Assembly: GCF_001571145.1 (NCBI RefSeq)
Contig: NZ_BCTF01000025.1
Location: 24,561 to 88,560, forward strand
DNA from: Hydrogenophaga flava NBRC 102514
GTDB lineage: Bacteria > Pseudomonadota > Gammaproteobacteria > Burkholderiales > Burkholderiaceae_C
Length of the DNA stretch: 64,000 nt
Reading direction: 5' to 3'
The notes under the pieces were generated by a model, which had not been told where the DNA came from, did no database searches, and saw nothing but the letters and a program-made list of their open reading frames with translations. A program made the translations under genes and the position numbers. This document shows positions 53,188-62,862 of the stretch, piece after piece; positions within the stretch are counted from its first letter, which is position 1, and every line of letters begins with the position of its first letter.

Positions 53188-54477
53188 ATGGGCCTGCTCA
53201 GCTGGACCGAAAAATCCCCCACCACCCTCGCCAACGGCGGCGTCATCGGCCCCGATGAGCGCCTGCCCTGGCCGCAGACCGGCGTGATGGGCGTGCAGCA
53301 TTTGATCGCCATGTTCGGCGCCACCGTGCTCGCGCCCATCCTCATGGGCTTCGACCCCAACGTCGCCATCCTCATGAGCGGCATCGGCACCCTGATCTTC
53401 TTCCTCATCACCGGCGGCAAGGTGCCCAGCTACCTGGGGTCGAGCTTCGCCTTCATCGGCGTGGTCATCGCGGCCAGCGGCTACGCCGGCTCCGGCCCCA
53501 ACGCCAACATCGGCGTCGCCCTGGGCGGCATCATCGCCTGCGGCGCGCTCTACACCCTGATCGGCGTGGTGGTGCAGGCCATCGGCACCGGCTGGATCGA
53601 GCGCTTCATGCCCCCGGTGGTCACCGGCGCGGTGGTGGCGGTGATCGGCCTGAACCTGGCCGGCATCCCGATCAAGAACATGGCGCCGACCGACTTCGAC
53701 AAGTGGATGCAGGGCATCACCTTCGTCTGCGTCGCGCTGGTGGCCGTGTTCAGCAGCGGCATGGTGCAGCGCCTGCTGATCCTGGTCGGCCTGATCGTCG
53801 CCAGCATCGTCTACGCCGTGCTCACCAACGGCATGGGCCTGGGCAAGCCGCTGGACCTGAGCGGCATCGCCACCGCCGCCTGGTTCGGCATGCCCAACTT
53901 CAGCGCCCCGGTGTTCAGCGCCAATGCCATGCTGCTGATCGCGCCGGTGGCCATCATCCTGGTGGCCGAGAACCTGGGCCACATCAAGGCCGTGACCGCC
54001 ATGACCGGCAAGAACCTGGACCAGTACATGGGCCGCGCCTTCATCGGCGATGGCGTCGCCACCATGGTGGCCGGCAGCGCCGGCGGCACCGGCGTGACCA
54101 CCTACGCCGAGAACATCGGCGTGATGGCGGCGACCAAGATCTACTCCACCGCCGTGTTCCTGGTGGCCGGCCTGATGGCCGTGCTGCTCGGCTTCAGCCC
54201 CAAGTTCGGCGCGCTGATCCAGGCGATTCCGCTGGCCGTGATGGGCGGCGTGTCCATCGTGGTGTTCGGCCTGATCGCGATTGCCGGCGCCAAGATCTGG
54301 GTCGACAACAAGGTCGACTTCTCGGACAACCGCAACCTGCTCGTCGCCGCCATCACCCTGGTGCTGGGCACGGGCGACTACACGCTAAAGTTCGGCGGCT
54401 TCGCGCTCGGTGGCATCGGTACCGCCACCTTCGGCGCGATCATTCTGTGGGCGCTGATCGGGGGCAAGAAGCGATGA
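53188..54477 (+). CDS. NCS2-family nucleobase (uracil/xanthine) permease
   Basis: A 429-residue permease of the UraA type with about 14 helices. Features are [18 protein letters not shown] at the start, the NCS2 signature with glutamates in [15 protein letters not shown] and [17 protein letters not shown], and IALGGVS-like end (here [14 protein letters not shown]). It imports uracil or a similar base. AAGGAG precedes the ATG at 53188. Its stop overlaps the thioesterase start by four bases. Its placement in an acid-catabolism operon is unusual. Confidence 0.92.
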   Translation: MGLLSWTEKSPTTLANGGVIGPDERLPWPQTGVMGVQHLIAMFGATVLAPILMGFDPNVAILMSGIGTLIFFLITGGKVPSYLGSSFAFIGVVIAASGYAGSGPNANIGVALGGIIACGALYTLIGVVVQAIGTGWIERFMPPVVTGAVVAVIGLNLAGIPIKNMAPTDFDKWMQGITFVCVALVAVFSSGMVQRLLILVGLIVASIVYAVLTNGMGLGKPLDLSGIATAAWFGMPNFSAPVFSANAMLLIAPVAIILVAENLGHIKAVTAMTGKNLDQYMGRAFIGDGVATMVAGSAGGTGVTTYAENIGVMAATKIYSTAVFLVAGLMAVLLGFSPKFGALIQAIPLAVMGGVSIVVFGLIAIAGAKIWVDNKVDFSDNRNLLVAAITLVLGTGDYTLKFGGFALGGIGTATFGAIILWALIGGKKR

Positions 54478-54899
54478 GCCGCGTCTGGACGCAGGACATC
54501 TCGGTGCAGATCCTCGCCGACCTGCACCGCGACACCGCGGTGCAACACCTGGGCATGGAGTTCCTGGAAGTCGGCGACGACTTCATCACCGCCCGCGTGC
54601 CGGTCGACACCCGAACCAAGCAGCCCTATGGCCTGCTGCACGGCGGCGTGAGCGTGGTGCTGGCCGAGACCCTGGGCAGCTGCGGCGCCGCCTTCAGCTG
54701 CCCACCCGGCCACCGTGCCGTGGGGCTGGACATCAACGCCAACCACCTCAAGGGCGCCACCAGCGGCTGGGTGACGGGCACCACGCGGCCGGTGCACATC
54801 GGCCGCACGACCCAGGTCTGGCAGATCGACCTGAAGAACGACGCAGGCGAGCTGACCTGCGTCTCGCGCATCACGATGGCGGTGCTTCAACCCCGCTGA
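54474..54899 (+). CDS. Hotdog-fold thioesterase (PaaI/MenI-like)
   Basis: A 141-residue acyl-CoA thioesterase. The helix motif PYGLLHGGVSVVLAETLGS near residues 50-68 has the catalytic Glu/Asp position, followed by LDINANHLKGATSGWVTG and ISRITM-like end (here VSRITMAVL). It releases CoA from an acyl- or aryl-CoA. ATGA overlap with the permease gene. Its stop codon forms the loop of a small GC hairpin (54891-54905), and the last 29 bases overlap the convergent DUF3079 gene. Confidence 0.92.
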   Translation: MSRVWTQDISVQILADLHRDTAVQHLGMEFLEVGDDFITARVPVDTRTKQPYGLLHGGVSVVLAETLGSCGAAFSCPPGHRAVGLDINANHLKGATSGWVTGTTRPVHIGRTTQVWQIDLKNDAGELTCVSRITMAVLQPR

Positions 54900-55086
54900 G
54901 CGGGGCTCTGGCCTCCGCTTCGGTGGGCGCCTCCCATTCGTCCCAGTCCGGCCCGAACAGCTCGGCCGGGTGCTGGGTGCGCTCCGAGCCGTTGCCGCAG
55001 AGCATGCTGTTGGCCGCGCAATAGCGGTCGCAACCCCAGCAATTGCGCTCGGGGTGGGGCGGGTTGGCGGGAAAACGCTTGCTCAT
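54871..55086 (-). CDS. DUF3079 protein
   Basis: A 71-residue cysteine-rich protein: FPANPPHPERNCWGCDRYC, SMLCGNGSERTQHPAELFG. It matches the small DUF3079 family found in beta- and gammaproteobacteria. Four cysteines probably bind a metal. The 3' end overlaps the thioesterase gene on the other strand by 29 bases. Confidence 0.88.
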   Translation of the reverse strand: MSKRFPANPPHPERNCWGCDRYCAANSMLCGNGSERTQHPAELFGPDWDEWEAPTEAEARAPLSGVEAPPS

Positions 55087-55206
55087 GGTGCCGGTGCATG
55101 CCAGTGTGGCCCGGCCTGGCCTGCAAAGGACTGATACAGATCAGAAGTGGTCAAGACAGGCCGCACGGCGTCGATAAGGAACACAATCCCTTTTTTGCGC
55201 CGGACC

Positions 55207-56331
55207 ATGGACACCGCCCTTTCCTCGCCAGAAGACGACCTCGGCCACTACCTGTCGGCCATGGTCGCGCATGGCGCCTCCGATCTGTTCCTCTCGGCCG
55301 GCACCCCGGCCGGTCTGAAGGTGAACGGCGTCATGCGGCGGCTGCAGGAAGAGCCCCTGAACCCGGAACGCATCAAGCGGCTGGCCTACTCGGTGATGCG
55401 CGAGTCGCAGATCCGCGAGTTCGAGGCCACGCTGGAATGTGATCTGGCGATCGCCATCAACGGCCTGGGCCGCTTCCGGGTGAACGTGTTCCGCCAGCGG
55501 GGCGACGTGGCCGTGGTGGTGCGGCACGTCAATGCCCGCATTCCCTCGCTGGAAGAGCTCAAGCTGCCGGCATCGATCAGCCGCCTGTCCATGCTCAAGC
55601 GCGGGCTGGTGCTGATCGTGGGGGCTGCGGGCTCCGGCAAGTCCACCACGCTGGCGGCGCTGATCGACCACCGCAACCAGAACGCGGCCGGCCACATCCT
55701 GACGGTCGAAGACCCGATGGAGTTCGAGCACAGCCATGGCAAGTCCATCGTCGACCAGCGCGAGGTCGGTCTGGACACCAAGTCCTTCGACGAGGCCCTG
55801 CGGCACGCCATGCGCGAGGCACCAGACGTGATCATGATCGGCGAGATCCGCGACCTGGACACCATGCAGCACGCGCTGGCCTACGCCGAGACGGGCCACC
55901 TGTGTCTGTCCACCCTGCACGCCAACAACGCCAACCAGGCGATCCAGCGCATCCTCAACTTCTTCCCGGAAGCGGCCCACCGGCAGGTGCTGATGGACCT
56001 GTCGCTCAACCTCAAGGGCGTGGTGGGCCAGCGCCTGATCCGCGGGGCGAAGGGCAAGCTGGTGCCGGCGGTGGAGGTGATGCTGCTCTCGCCCTACATC
56101 GCCGACCTGATCCAGAAGGGGCAGATCGACGACATCAAGGACGCGATGGCCAAGAGCAACGAGCAGGGCATGTGCACCTTCGACCAGTCGCTCTACGACC
56201 TGTACACGCAGGGCGAGCTCACGGCCGAGCAGGCGGTGGAGCACGCCGACTCGCGCACCGACCTTTCGCTGCGCATCCGGCTGAACAGCGGCCAGCGGCC
56301 CGACACGGCCGGCCTGCACATCGAGACCTGA
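55207..56331 (+). CDS. pilU: Type IV pilus retraction ATPase PilU
   Basis: A 374-residue PilT/PilU-type hexameric ATPase at the base of type IV pili. Walker A is GAAGSGKST near residue 142, followed by the Asp box TVEDPMEFEH, Walker B VIMIGEIRD and the His box GHLCLSTLHANNA. The C-terminus (MCTFDQSLYDLYTQGELTAEQ) is the PilU form rather than PilT. PilT, which usually lies just upstream, is absent here. The ATG at 55207 has a weak ribosome binding site. Confidence 0.93.
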   Translation: MDTALSSPEDDLGHYLSAMVAHGASDLFLSAGTPAGLKVNGVMRRLQEEPLNPERIKRLAYSVMRESQIREFEATLECDLAIAINGLGRFRVNVFRQRGDVAVVVRHVNARIPSLEELKLPASISRLSMLKRGLVLIVGAAGSGKSTTLAALIDHRNQNAAGHILTVEDPMEFEHSHGKSIVDQREVGLDTKSFDEALRHAMREAPDVIMIGEIRDLDTMQHALAYAETGHLCLSTLHANNANQAIQRILNFFPEAAHRQVLMDLSLNLKGVVGQRLIRGAKGKLVPAVEVMLLSPYIADLIQKGQIDDIKDAMAKSNEQGMCTFDQSLYDLYTQGELTAEQAVEHADSRTDLSLRIRLNSGQRPDTAGLHIET

Positions 56332-56349
56332 CCGCCAGCGGGCGGCGGT

Positions 56350-56682
56350 TCACACCGCCCGTTCGCAGCGGCCTTGCGACTGGGCCAGGCCTCGGAAATC
56401 GCTCTGCCAGGACAGCCGCGCCACGTCGATCTGGATGCGCTCGTTGTCCAGCGCGGTGAGGATGACCGTGCCCTCGACCGCAAAGCTGTGCACCTGCACG
56501 CCGTCGATGCCGACCGCGCTCACACGCTGGTCGTCGTAGGTGATCTCGACCCGGCGCACCCAGATCTCCCGCGTCGGCGCATAGACCGCCTCGCATACCA
56601 GGCCGACGCGGCTGGCGGCGGCCGCGACCACCCCGGGCGCCGACAGAACCAGTGCCAGCGCCATGAGCAGCAGCGGCTTCAC
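56350..56682 (-). CDS. Small exported hypothetical protein
   Basis: A 110-residue protein starting with GTG. The leader KPLLLMALALVLSAPGVVA is a signal peptide. The mature 85 residues look beta-rich (REIWVRRVEITYDDQRVSAV) and contain two cysteines, one near each end, that could form a disulfide. GTGA overlap with the cobalamin adenosyltransferase stop indicates coupling. Function unknown. Confidence 0.75.
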   Translation of the reverse strand: MKPLLLMALALVLSAPGVVAAAASRVGLVCEAVYAPTREIWVRRVEITYDDQRVSAVGIDGVQVHSFAVEGTVILTALDNERIQIDVARLSWQSDFRGLAQSQGRCERAV

Positions 56683-57245
56683 CCCTGGCCACCCTGCTGC
56701 ATGCGCTCGCTCTTCCAGTACACGTCGTCGCCGCCGTTCATGCGGTTGAGCACGCGCGCGAGCACGAACATCAGGTCGGACAGGCGGTTGAGGTACTGGC
56801 GCGGGGCTTCCTTGATCGCCTCTTCGTTGCCCAGGGCCACCAGCTGACGCTCGGCGCGGCGCGCCACGGTGCGGCAGACATGGGCCTGGCTGGCGGCGCG
56901 GTTGCCCGCCGGCAGGATGAACTCCTGCAGGCGCGGCAGCTGTTCGTTGTAGGTGGCCAGGGCCTCGTCCAGCGCCAGCACGGCCTCTGGCTTGAGCAGT
57001 TCGTAACCGGGGATGGACAGCTCGCCACCGAGGTTGAACAGCTGGTGCTGGATCTCGACCAGCAGCGTGCGCACGTCGGCTGGCATGTCTTCGCACAGCA
57101 GCAGGCCGATGTGGGAGTTGAGCTCGTCCACATCGCCCATCGCGTGCACGCGCAGGCTGTTCTTGGACACGCGGGCGTTGTCGCCCAGGCCGGTGGTGCC
57201 GGCGTCGCCGGTGCGGGTTGCAATTTGGGATAGGCGGTTGCCCAT
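56679..57245 (-). CDS. Cob(I)alamin adenosyltransferase, PduO type
   Basis: A 188-residue PduO-type ATP:cob(I)alamin adenosyltransferase, which makes adenosylcobalamin. Features are the ATP-binding start TRTGDAGTTGLGDNARVSK, DVDELNSHIGLLL, CRTVARRAERQ and YLNRLSDLMFVLARVLN. CAGGAG precedes the ATG at 57245. The upstream 57246-57458 gap (213 bases, divergent from the EF-hand gene) contains no riboswitch that I can recognise. Confidence 0.94.
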   Translation of the reverse strand: MGNRLSQIATRTGDAGTTGLGDNARVSKNSLRVHAMGDVDELNSHIGLLLCEDMPADVRTLLVEIQHQLFNLGGELSIPGYELLKPEAVLALDEALATYNEQLPRLQEFILPAGNRAASQAHVCRTVARRAERQLVALGNEEAIKEAPRQYLNRLSDLMFVLARVLNRMNGGDDVYWKSERMQQGGQG

Positions 57246-57458
57246 GGGGGTCTCCTGCTGCCGCGGCGCGCCTGTCGCGCGCCGCACCGGGCCATTGTCC
57301 GTGAAAGCCGGCGGCGGGGGCGTGGTGCTGTAAGCGAAGGCTCGCAAATGTGTCTGAGGCAAGCAGAGCATGCATGCGGAAACAGGCGGCAAAAACGCTG
57401 GCCCTGCGGGGCCATCGACGGTGCAATGGGCGTCCCTTCAACATTCAAGGAGTGACCC

Positions 57459-57761
57459 ATGTCCCGACGATCTGTCCGTCTCACCTCATTCGAAGCCCGC
57501 AGCCTGCTGCTGATCGCCAGCGTCACCCTGGGTGTGGCCGGCAGCGCCTACGCGCAGAGCACAGCCGCCCCGGCCAAGCCCGCGGCCACCGACACCGAGA
57601 TCACGGCAGCCTTCACCAAGGCCGACAAGAACGCCGACGGCAAGCTCAGCAAGGACGAGGCCACCACCCTGCCCGCCCTGGCCGCCAAGTTCGACAGCGC
57701 CGACACCGACAAGGACGGCGCCATCAACGCCACCGAATTCGGAAAGGCCATGAAGATGTGA
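57459..57761 (+). CDS. Exported EF-hand calcium-binding protein
   Basis: A 100-residue protein with a signal peptide ending SAYAQS (about residue 33) and two EF-hand loops: DKNADGKLSKDE near 56-67 and DTDKDGAINATE near 82-93. Both keep the acidic residues at positions 1, 3, 5 and 12. It should bind calcium in the periplasm. AAGGAG precedes the ATG. Stands alone. Confidence 0.93.
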   Translation: MSRRSVRLTSFEARSLLLIASVTLGVAGSAYAQSTAAPAKPAATDTEITAAFTKADKNADGKLSKDEATTLPALAAKFDSADTDKDGAINATEFGKAMKM

Positions 57762-57868
57762 GGTTGACCGTGGGGGCAGTCCCGTGCGCGCTGTTCGCCG
57801 CAGGACGCCCGGTCTACACTGCCGGCTGACCACGGGCGCGCCAGGCCCGCACCGACCAGGAGACCGCC

Positions 57869-59293
57869 ATGAACGCCCCCACCACCGCCTCCCACCTCGC
57901 GCCCGAGCTCTCGCTGCGCGAGGTCCCTCCCGCACTCATCCAGGCCCTGCAGGCGCGCTTCGGCGCCCGCTGCTCCACCGCCCAGGCGGTGCGCGAGCAG
58001 CATGGCCGCGACGAGTCGATCTTTGAAGTCCCGCCGCCCTCGGCCGTGGTGTTCGCCGAGTCGACGCAGGACGTGGCCGACGCGGTGAAACTCGCAGCCC
58101 AGCACAAGGTGCCGGTCATTCCGTTCGGTGTCGGTTCATCGCTCGAAGGCCACCTGCTGGCCGTGCAGGGCGGCATCAGCATCGACGTCAGCCGCATGGA
58201 CCAGGTGCTGTCCATCAACGCCGAAGACCTCACCGTCACTGTGCAGCCCGGCATCACCCGCATGGGCGTGAACAACGCGGTGAAAAGCGAAGGCCTGTTC
58301 TTTCCGATCGACCCGGGCGCGGACGCGTCCATCGGCGGCATGACCGCCACCCGCGCCAGCGGAACGAACGCCGTGCGCTACGGCACCATGCGCGAGAACG
58401 TGCTGGCGCTGGAAGTGGTGACCGCGCAGGGCGAGGTGATCCGCACCGGCACGCGCGCCAAGAAGTCCTCCGCCGGCTACGACCTCACGCGCCTGATGGT
58501 GGGCAGCGAAGGCACGCTGGGCGTCATCACCGAAATCACGCTCAGGCTCTACCCGCTGCCCGAGGCCATCTCGGCCGCGACCTGCTCGTTCCCCACCATC
58601 GAGGCGGCCGTGCGCACCGTGATCCAGGTGATCCAGCTGGGCGTGCCGATCGCGCGCTGCGAGCTGATCGACGCCAACACCGTGCGCATGGTCAACGCCC
58701 ACAGCAAGCTGGGCCTGCGCGAGGAACATTTTCTTCTGATGGAGTTCCACGGCTCGCCCGCGAGCGTGAAGGAACAGGCCGAGACGGTGCAGGAGATCGC
58801 CGGCGAGTTCGGCGGCAACGCGTTCGAGTGGGCGACCACGCCCGAGGAGCGCACCCGCCTGTGGACCGCGCGGCACAACGCCTACTTCGCGGCCATCCAG
58901 AGCAAGCCGGGCTGCCGCGCCATCAGCACCGACACCTGCGTGCCGATCAGCAAGCTGGCCGACTGCCTGCTCGACTCCGTGGCCGAGGCCGACGCCAGCG
59001 GCATCCCCTACTTCCTGGTCGGCCACGTGGGCGACGGCAACTTCCACTTCGGCTACCTGATCGACCCGGCCAAGCCCGAGGAGCACCACACCGCCGAGGC
59101 GCTGAACCAGAAGCTGGTGGCGCGCGCGCTAGAACTGGAAGGCACCTGCACCGGCGAACACGGCGTGGGCCTGCACAAGATGGACTTCCTGCGCCGCGAG
59201 GCCGGCGACGGTGCCATCACCATGATGCGCACCATCAAGCGCGCACTGGACCCGGACAACATCCTCAACCCGGGCAAGATCTTTTCAGTCTGA
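57869..59293 (+). CDS. FAD-linked D-lactate dehydrogenase / GlcD-type oxidase
   Basis: A 474-residue FAD-dependent 2-hydroxyacid dehydrogenase (FAD_binding_4 plus oxidase C-terminal domain). The FAD region reads VPVIPFGVGSSLEGHLLAVQGGI (cited as FGVGSSLEGH), then GADASIGGMTATRASG and GSEGTLGVITEITLRLYP. The C-terminus has HVGDGNFHF and CTGEHGVGLHKMDFL with metal/active-site histidines. It oxidises D-lactate (or a similar acid) to feed the respiratory chain. AGGAG precedes the ATG. The last 9 bases overlap the convergent BTAD regulator gene. Confidence 0.93.
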   Translation: MNAPTTASHLAPELSLREVPPALIQALQARFGARCSTAQAVREQHGRDESIFEVPPPSAVVFAESTQDVADAVKLAAQHKVPVIPFGVGSSLEGHLLAVQGGISIDVSRMDQVLSINAEDLTVTVQPGITRMGVNNAVKSEGLFFPIDPGADASIGGMTATRASGTNAVRYGTMRENVLALEVVTAQGEVIRTGTRAKKSSAGYDLTRLMVGSEGTLGVITEITLRLYPLPEAISAATCSFPTIEAAVRTVIQVIQLGVPIARCELIDANTVRMVNAHSKLGLREEHFLLMEFHGSPASVKEQAETVQEIAGEFGGNAFEWATTPEERTRLWTARHNAYFAAIQSKPGCRAISTDTCVPISKLADCLLDSVAEADASGIPYFLVGHVGDGNFHFGYLIDPAKPEEHHTAEALNQKLVARALELEGTCTGEHGVGLHKMDFLRREAGDGAITMMRTIKRALDPDNILNPGKIFSV

Positions 59294-62200
59294 GATCGAG
59301 GCTGCCTCGTCCCAGAGGCGCAGCAGCCCCTGGGCCCCCATGTGACGGGCCGCCTCGCGGGCTTCCCACGCCATGGTCTGCGCGAGTGTGGGGTCACCAG
59401 CGCGCTGGTGGCACAGGGCCAGCAGCATCTGCATCTGCGGAACGCAGTACTGGTCTTCGTGGTGCATGGCCTCCCGGCAGGCCTGATCCAGCAGGGGCAG
59501 GGCCTGTTCGTGCAGTCCCTGTGCCATCAATGCGGACGCCACCATCCAGCGCGAGGTGGTGATGCCCGCCTGATAGGCGCCCCGCATCTGATGGGCAGCC
59601 GCGTGCAGCGCAGCGGTGTCACCCATCTGCCCTTGCCCGGCCTGACAGCACAAGAGAAGAAGACTGCTGACCCCTGCCCACAATGGAAACCGGAACTGCC
59701 CCGACAGGTCATGCACACGGCTGGCCCCCGCCTGCAGCAGTGCCCAGTCGCCCTGGCACCAGTGCGCACAGCTCAGCAGGGTGAGCGCAAAGCAGACCGT
59801 GTGGGGCCGTGCAGTCTCCGTCAACCGCTGCTGCAGTTCGGTGGCGCGGCGCGACAAGCCCTGGTCATCGCCTTCGAGCCAGCACAGCCACGCCAGAAAC
59901 GCTTTGCAGACCAGTGCCGGATCGTCTGAGCAGTACAGCAACCGGTGATGCGTTGACACCTGATCAGACAGCCTGACCGCTTCCTCCAGAGCCTGCCTGG
60001 CCTCTGCCAGGCGTCCCAGCCAGAACAGGGAGCTGCCCATGGCATAGCGGGCCATGAGCGACTGCTCGGGGGTCCCTGCCATGCCCAGGAGCTGACGGGC
60101 CAGATCGAGGCCACCCACCTCTCCCTGCGAACTGCTCCCCATGTACCGACCGGCCAGTGCCGCAAACCGCAGGTCATGCCTCTGCGGATCGGCCTCTGGT
60201 GTCCTGGTGAGCGCCTCCATGACATGGCCGAAGCGCTGCCAGGCGGCCGCCGAGCCAAATCCCTCGGTCATGTGGAGACAGTGCCCCGCCTGAATCTGCA
60301 AGGAATGACGCTGTATCTCGCGGGCGTCGCCGTCCGCCAGATGCGACAAGGCCGCCAGGGCGCGTTCGTAGCAAACCAGGGCATCGGCCGCAAAGTCGCG
60401 CTCGATGGCGGCGTCACCGGCATGCCGCCACCATTGCGCGGCCTGGTCCCAGGACTGCGCAGCCTGCCAGTGACGTGCCACCTGATCCGCTTCGACTTGT
60501 TCGGCGTGCTGCAGATGGCCTGCCGCCTGGGCGTGCCATGCCTGGCGCTGTGTCGGCGCGATGCCGTCGTAAATCACCTCCTGCACCAAGGCGTGGCCAA
60601 ACGCACATTCGTCCGGACCCACCCTTCGGATCAGGTGCAAGTCGGCTGCTCGCGCGAGGACCGTGCGCACCGCGTGCATGGGCAACAGTGCCTGCAACGA
60701 CGCCACATCAAAGCGCTCGCCGAGCACCGCGGCGGCACGGAGGACAACCCGCCCGGGCCCCAGGGCATCGAGCTGCTCCTGCACCAGCGCCTGGATTCCG
60801 GCGTGTGCCGGCGCCACCGCCATACGGCTTCGCGCCAGCCACTGGAGAATCAGCGGCACGCCACCGGCCAGTCTGACCAGCCGGGCACGCTCACCGACAT
60901 CCAGGTGGGTGGCCTCGTTCATGTCGAGCACCAGGCGATGGGACGCATCCTCGGTCAGCGCCCCCAGTTCCATCACCTGAACCGGCGCGGGCCAGTCCTG
61001 ATCGGGGACCGGGCGGGAGGACATCACCAGCATCACCGGACTTCCGACCAGCTGCTCCAGCAAGACAGGAAGATGATCTAACGTGGCCTTGTCGGCCCAG
61101 TGGACGTCCTCCAGATTGACCAGCAGGGGACGCTCGGCGCACAGTTGCCTGATCTTCCTCAGGACCCTGGCGCGCAGAACCTGCCGGTCATCCGCGCCCT
61201 GCCGTGTGCTCTGCGGGTCCGCGTCCTCCAGTGCGATCCGCCAGGGCATCATCGGATGCTCCTGGATGTGCTGGCCACAGGTGACGCGAAGCACGTGTCT
61301 CCCCTGCCCCATGACCTGCCGCGCCAGTTCACGCATCACCAGGGACTTGCCGTAACCGGCCGGGGCCCGGATCAGCACGGCAGAGGCGCCCGCCGTCAGC
61401 GCCTCCTTCCAGCGGCTCACGAGCCATTGCAATTCGTGCTCGCGGCCGATCAGGGGCAGATCGTCCGGGCGCTCTGCGGGCAGATCCTCCTTCAGGGTCG
61501 CGCACCAAAGACCCGCGTCCTGTTCGCCCTGGCATCGGGTGAACTCCGTCGCGCGGGCGGCCAGAACCACCTCCTGGGTGGCCAGCCACTGGCTCCAGCC
61601 GGCCTGCCAGCAGGCGCGCATGGCGGCTTGCATCGCGTCGCCCACCATCAGGCCAGCGCCCAGCCCGGGACGCACCAGCACCCTCGCATCCGCCAGCCCT
61701 GCCCGCACCTGGTCGGTCAGGCCCAGCGACATCCACTGGCGGGCCAGTTCGCAGGCGCGCCGGGCGGGCTCGCTTCGCGCCGGATCCAGCCCGAAGACAG
61801 CGGCCCAGGCCAGGCCAGGCACCTCGATCACCAGGCCGCCGGCGCGCAGGACCATGCCCTGCCAGATCCGTGTCCACGCCTGAACCGCCTGCTCGTCGGT
61901 GTGCAGGCCCTGGGGAACATCGCTGTAGACGCCGGTCACCCGACGCCATTCGGGGATGGGAGACCTGAACGACCACGGGCTGGCGGCGTCGTCAGGAGAC
62001 ATCAGGTCGTCCAGCACCAGGGACTTGAGGCCGAGTTGCTCCTCGAATGCGCCCATGCTCCGGTGGACCACCTGGCGCGCCTCATGCGGCTGCCCCTGTT
62101 GCTGAAGAAGGTTGGCCAGCAACACCGCATGGCTCTCTCTGGCCGGCGCCAACGCCAGCAGGCGGCGTGCCGTGGCAACCGCCTCGTGAAGCCGGCCCCG

Positions 62201-62758
62201 CGCCGCCGCCCGCCGGGCCTTGAACTCCAGGACCTGCAGCCACGCATCCGCACAGATATCGCGCATGTACCGCAGCCAGTCCGTGCCATCGGGCATGGGC
62301 GGCAGGTCGAAACCCTGCAGAAAGCCCCCGTCCGACAACGCCTCCAGCGCGCGGTCATCGGGCAGCACATCCCAATCCTGATCCTCGGCGCGGACACAGG
62401 CCGTGGCCCAGCGCTGCAGCCGCTCGGCATCGACCGTGAGGCGATCGTCGCGCGACAGGCCCACCGCCTGGGCAGATGCCTGGAACGCGTGATCCAGCCC
62501 GGCCGCCGCCAGCAGCCCCCGAAGATCAGCGATCACCTGGCGCAGGTTGGCCCTCGCGGCCGACGGCGAGTGGTCAGGCCAGAGCCATTCGGCCAGCACG
62601 GCACGGTGATGCATCTGGCCCTGCGTGGTGCCCAGCAAAGCCCAAAGAGCCCAGGACTTGCGGTACTTGACCTGCCCGGACACGTTGACGCCATCCAGGA
62701 CGATTCTCGGGAGGCCCAGCAGGGACAGACCAAGCACGGGGGCGGGAATGTCGGGCAC
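59285..62758 (-). CDS. Large BTAD/ATPase/TPR transcriptional regulator
   Basis: An 1157-residue regulator. The N-terminus (about 1-100) is a winged-helix DNA-binding domain (LSLLGLPRIVLDG, KSWALWALLGTTQG). Next is a bacterial transcriptional activation (BTAD) helical domain to about 250. A STAND-type ATPase spans about 440-700, with Walker A RAPAGYGKS near 465 and Walker B LVNLEDVHWADK. The remaining 450 residues are TPR-like helices (AAQSWDQAAQWWRHAGDAAI). Start is a GTG with no clear ribosome binding site. It is divergent from a trimeric autotransporter gene, its probable target. The ligand is unknown. Confidence 0.88.
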   Translation of the reverse strand: MPDIPAPVLGLSLLGLPRIVLDGVNVSGQVKYRKSWALWALLGTTQGQMHHRAVLAEWLWPDHSPSAARANLRQVIADLRGLLAAAGLDHAFQASAQAVGLSRDDRLTVDAERLQRWATACVRAEDQDWDVLPDDRALEALSDGGFLQGFDLPPMPDGTDWLRYMRDICADAWLQVLEFKARRAAARGRLHEAVATARRLLALAPARESHAVLLANLLQQQGQPHEARQVVHRSMGAFEEQLGLKSLVLDDLMSPDDAASPWSFRSPIPEWRRVTGVYSDVPQGLHTDEQAVQAWTRIWQGMVLRAGGLVIEVPGLAWAAVFGLDPARSEPARRACELARQWMSLGLTDQVRAGLADARVLVRPGLGAGLMVGDAMQAAMRACWQAGWSQWLATQEVVLAARATEFTRCQGEQDAGLWCATLKEDLPAERPDDLPLIGREHELQWLVSRWKEALTAGASAVLIRAPAGYGKSLVMRELARQVMGQGRHVLRVTCGQHIQEHPMMPWRIALEDADPQSTRQGADDRQVLRARVLRKIRQLCAERPLLVNLEDVHWADKATLDHLPVLLEQLVGSPVMLVMSSRPVPDQDWPAPVQVMELGALTEDASHRLVLDMNEATHLDVGERARLVRLAGGVPLILQWLARSRMAVAPAHAGIQALVQEQLDALGPGRVVLRAAAVLGERFDVASLQALLPMHAVRTVLARAADLHLIRRVGPDECAFGHALVQEVIYDGIAPTQRQAWHAQAAGHLQHAEQVEADQVARHWQAAQSWDQAAQWWRHAGDAAIERDFAADALVCYERALAALSHLADGDAREIQRHSLQIQAGHCLHMTEGFGSAAAWQRFGHVMEALTRTPEADPQRHDLRFAALAGRYMGSSSQGEVGGLDLARQLLGMAGTPEQSLMARYAMGSSLFWLGRLAEARQALEEAVRLSDQVSTHHRLLYCSDDPALVCKAFLAWLCWLEGDDQGLSRRATELQQRLTETARPHTVCFALTLLSCAHWCQGDWALLQAGASRVHDLSGQFRFPLWAGVSSLLLLCCQAGQGQMGDTAALHAAAHQMRGAYQAGITTSRWMVASALMAQGLHEQALPLLDQACREAMHHEDQYCVPQMQMLLALCHQRAGDPTLAQTMAWEAREAARHMGAQGLLRLWDEAASISD

Positions 62759-62862
62759 GTTGAAGACTCAATTTGTTGCAAAAGTACAACTTTGAGCGCA
62801 TTTTCTCACGCTCTTCTGACGGCTCTCGGAACCAATACCGGCGCACTACAAGAGGAATCCAC

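Noticed and set aside
50925..53420. An 831-codon minus-strand open frame opposite the cyclase and fumarylacetoacetase genes
   Set aside because: Antisense to genes with complete active sites; no domain of its own.
54891..54905. CCCCGC-TGA-GCGGGG hairpin at the thioesterase stop as a terminator
   Set aside because: There is no T run on either side, so it does not meet the rho-independent pattern. It may still slow transcription or protect the 3' end.
57246..57458. A possible cobalamin riboswitch before the adenosyltransferase gene
   Set aside because: I could not find the conserved B12-box or a matching fold; only a short GC hairpin is visible.
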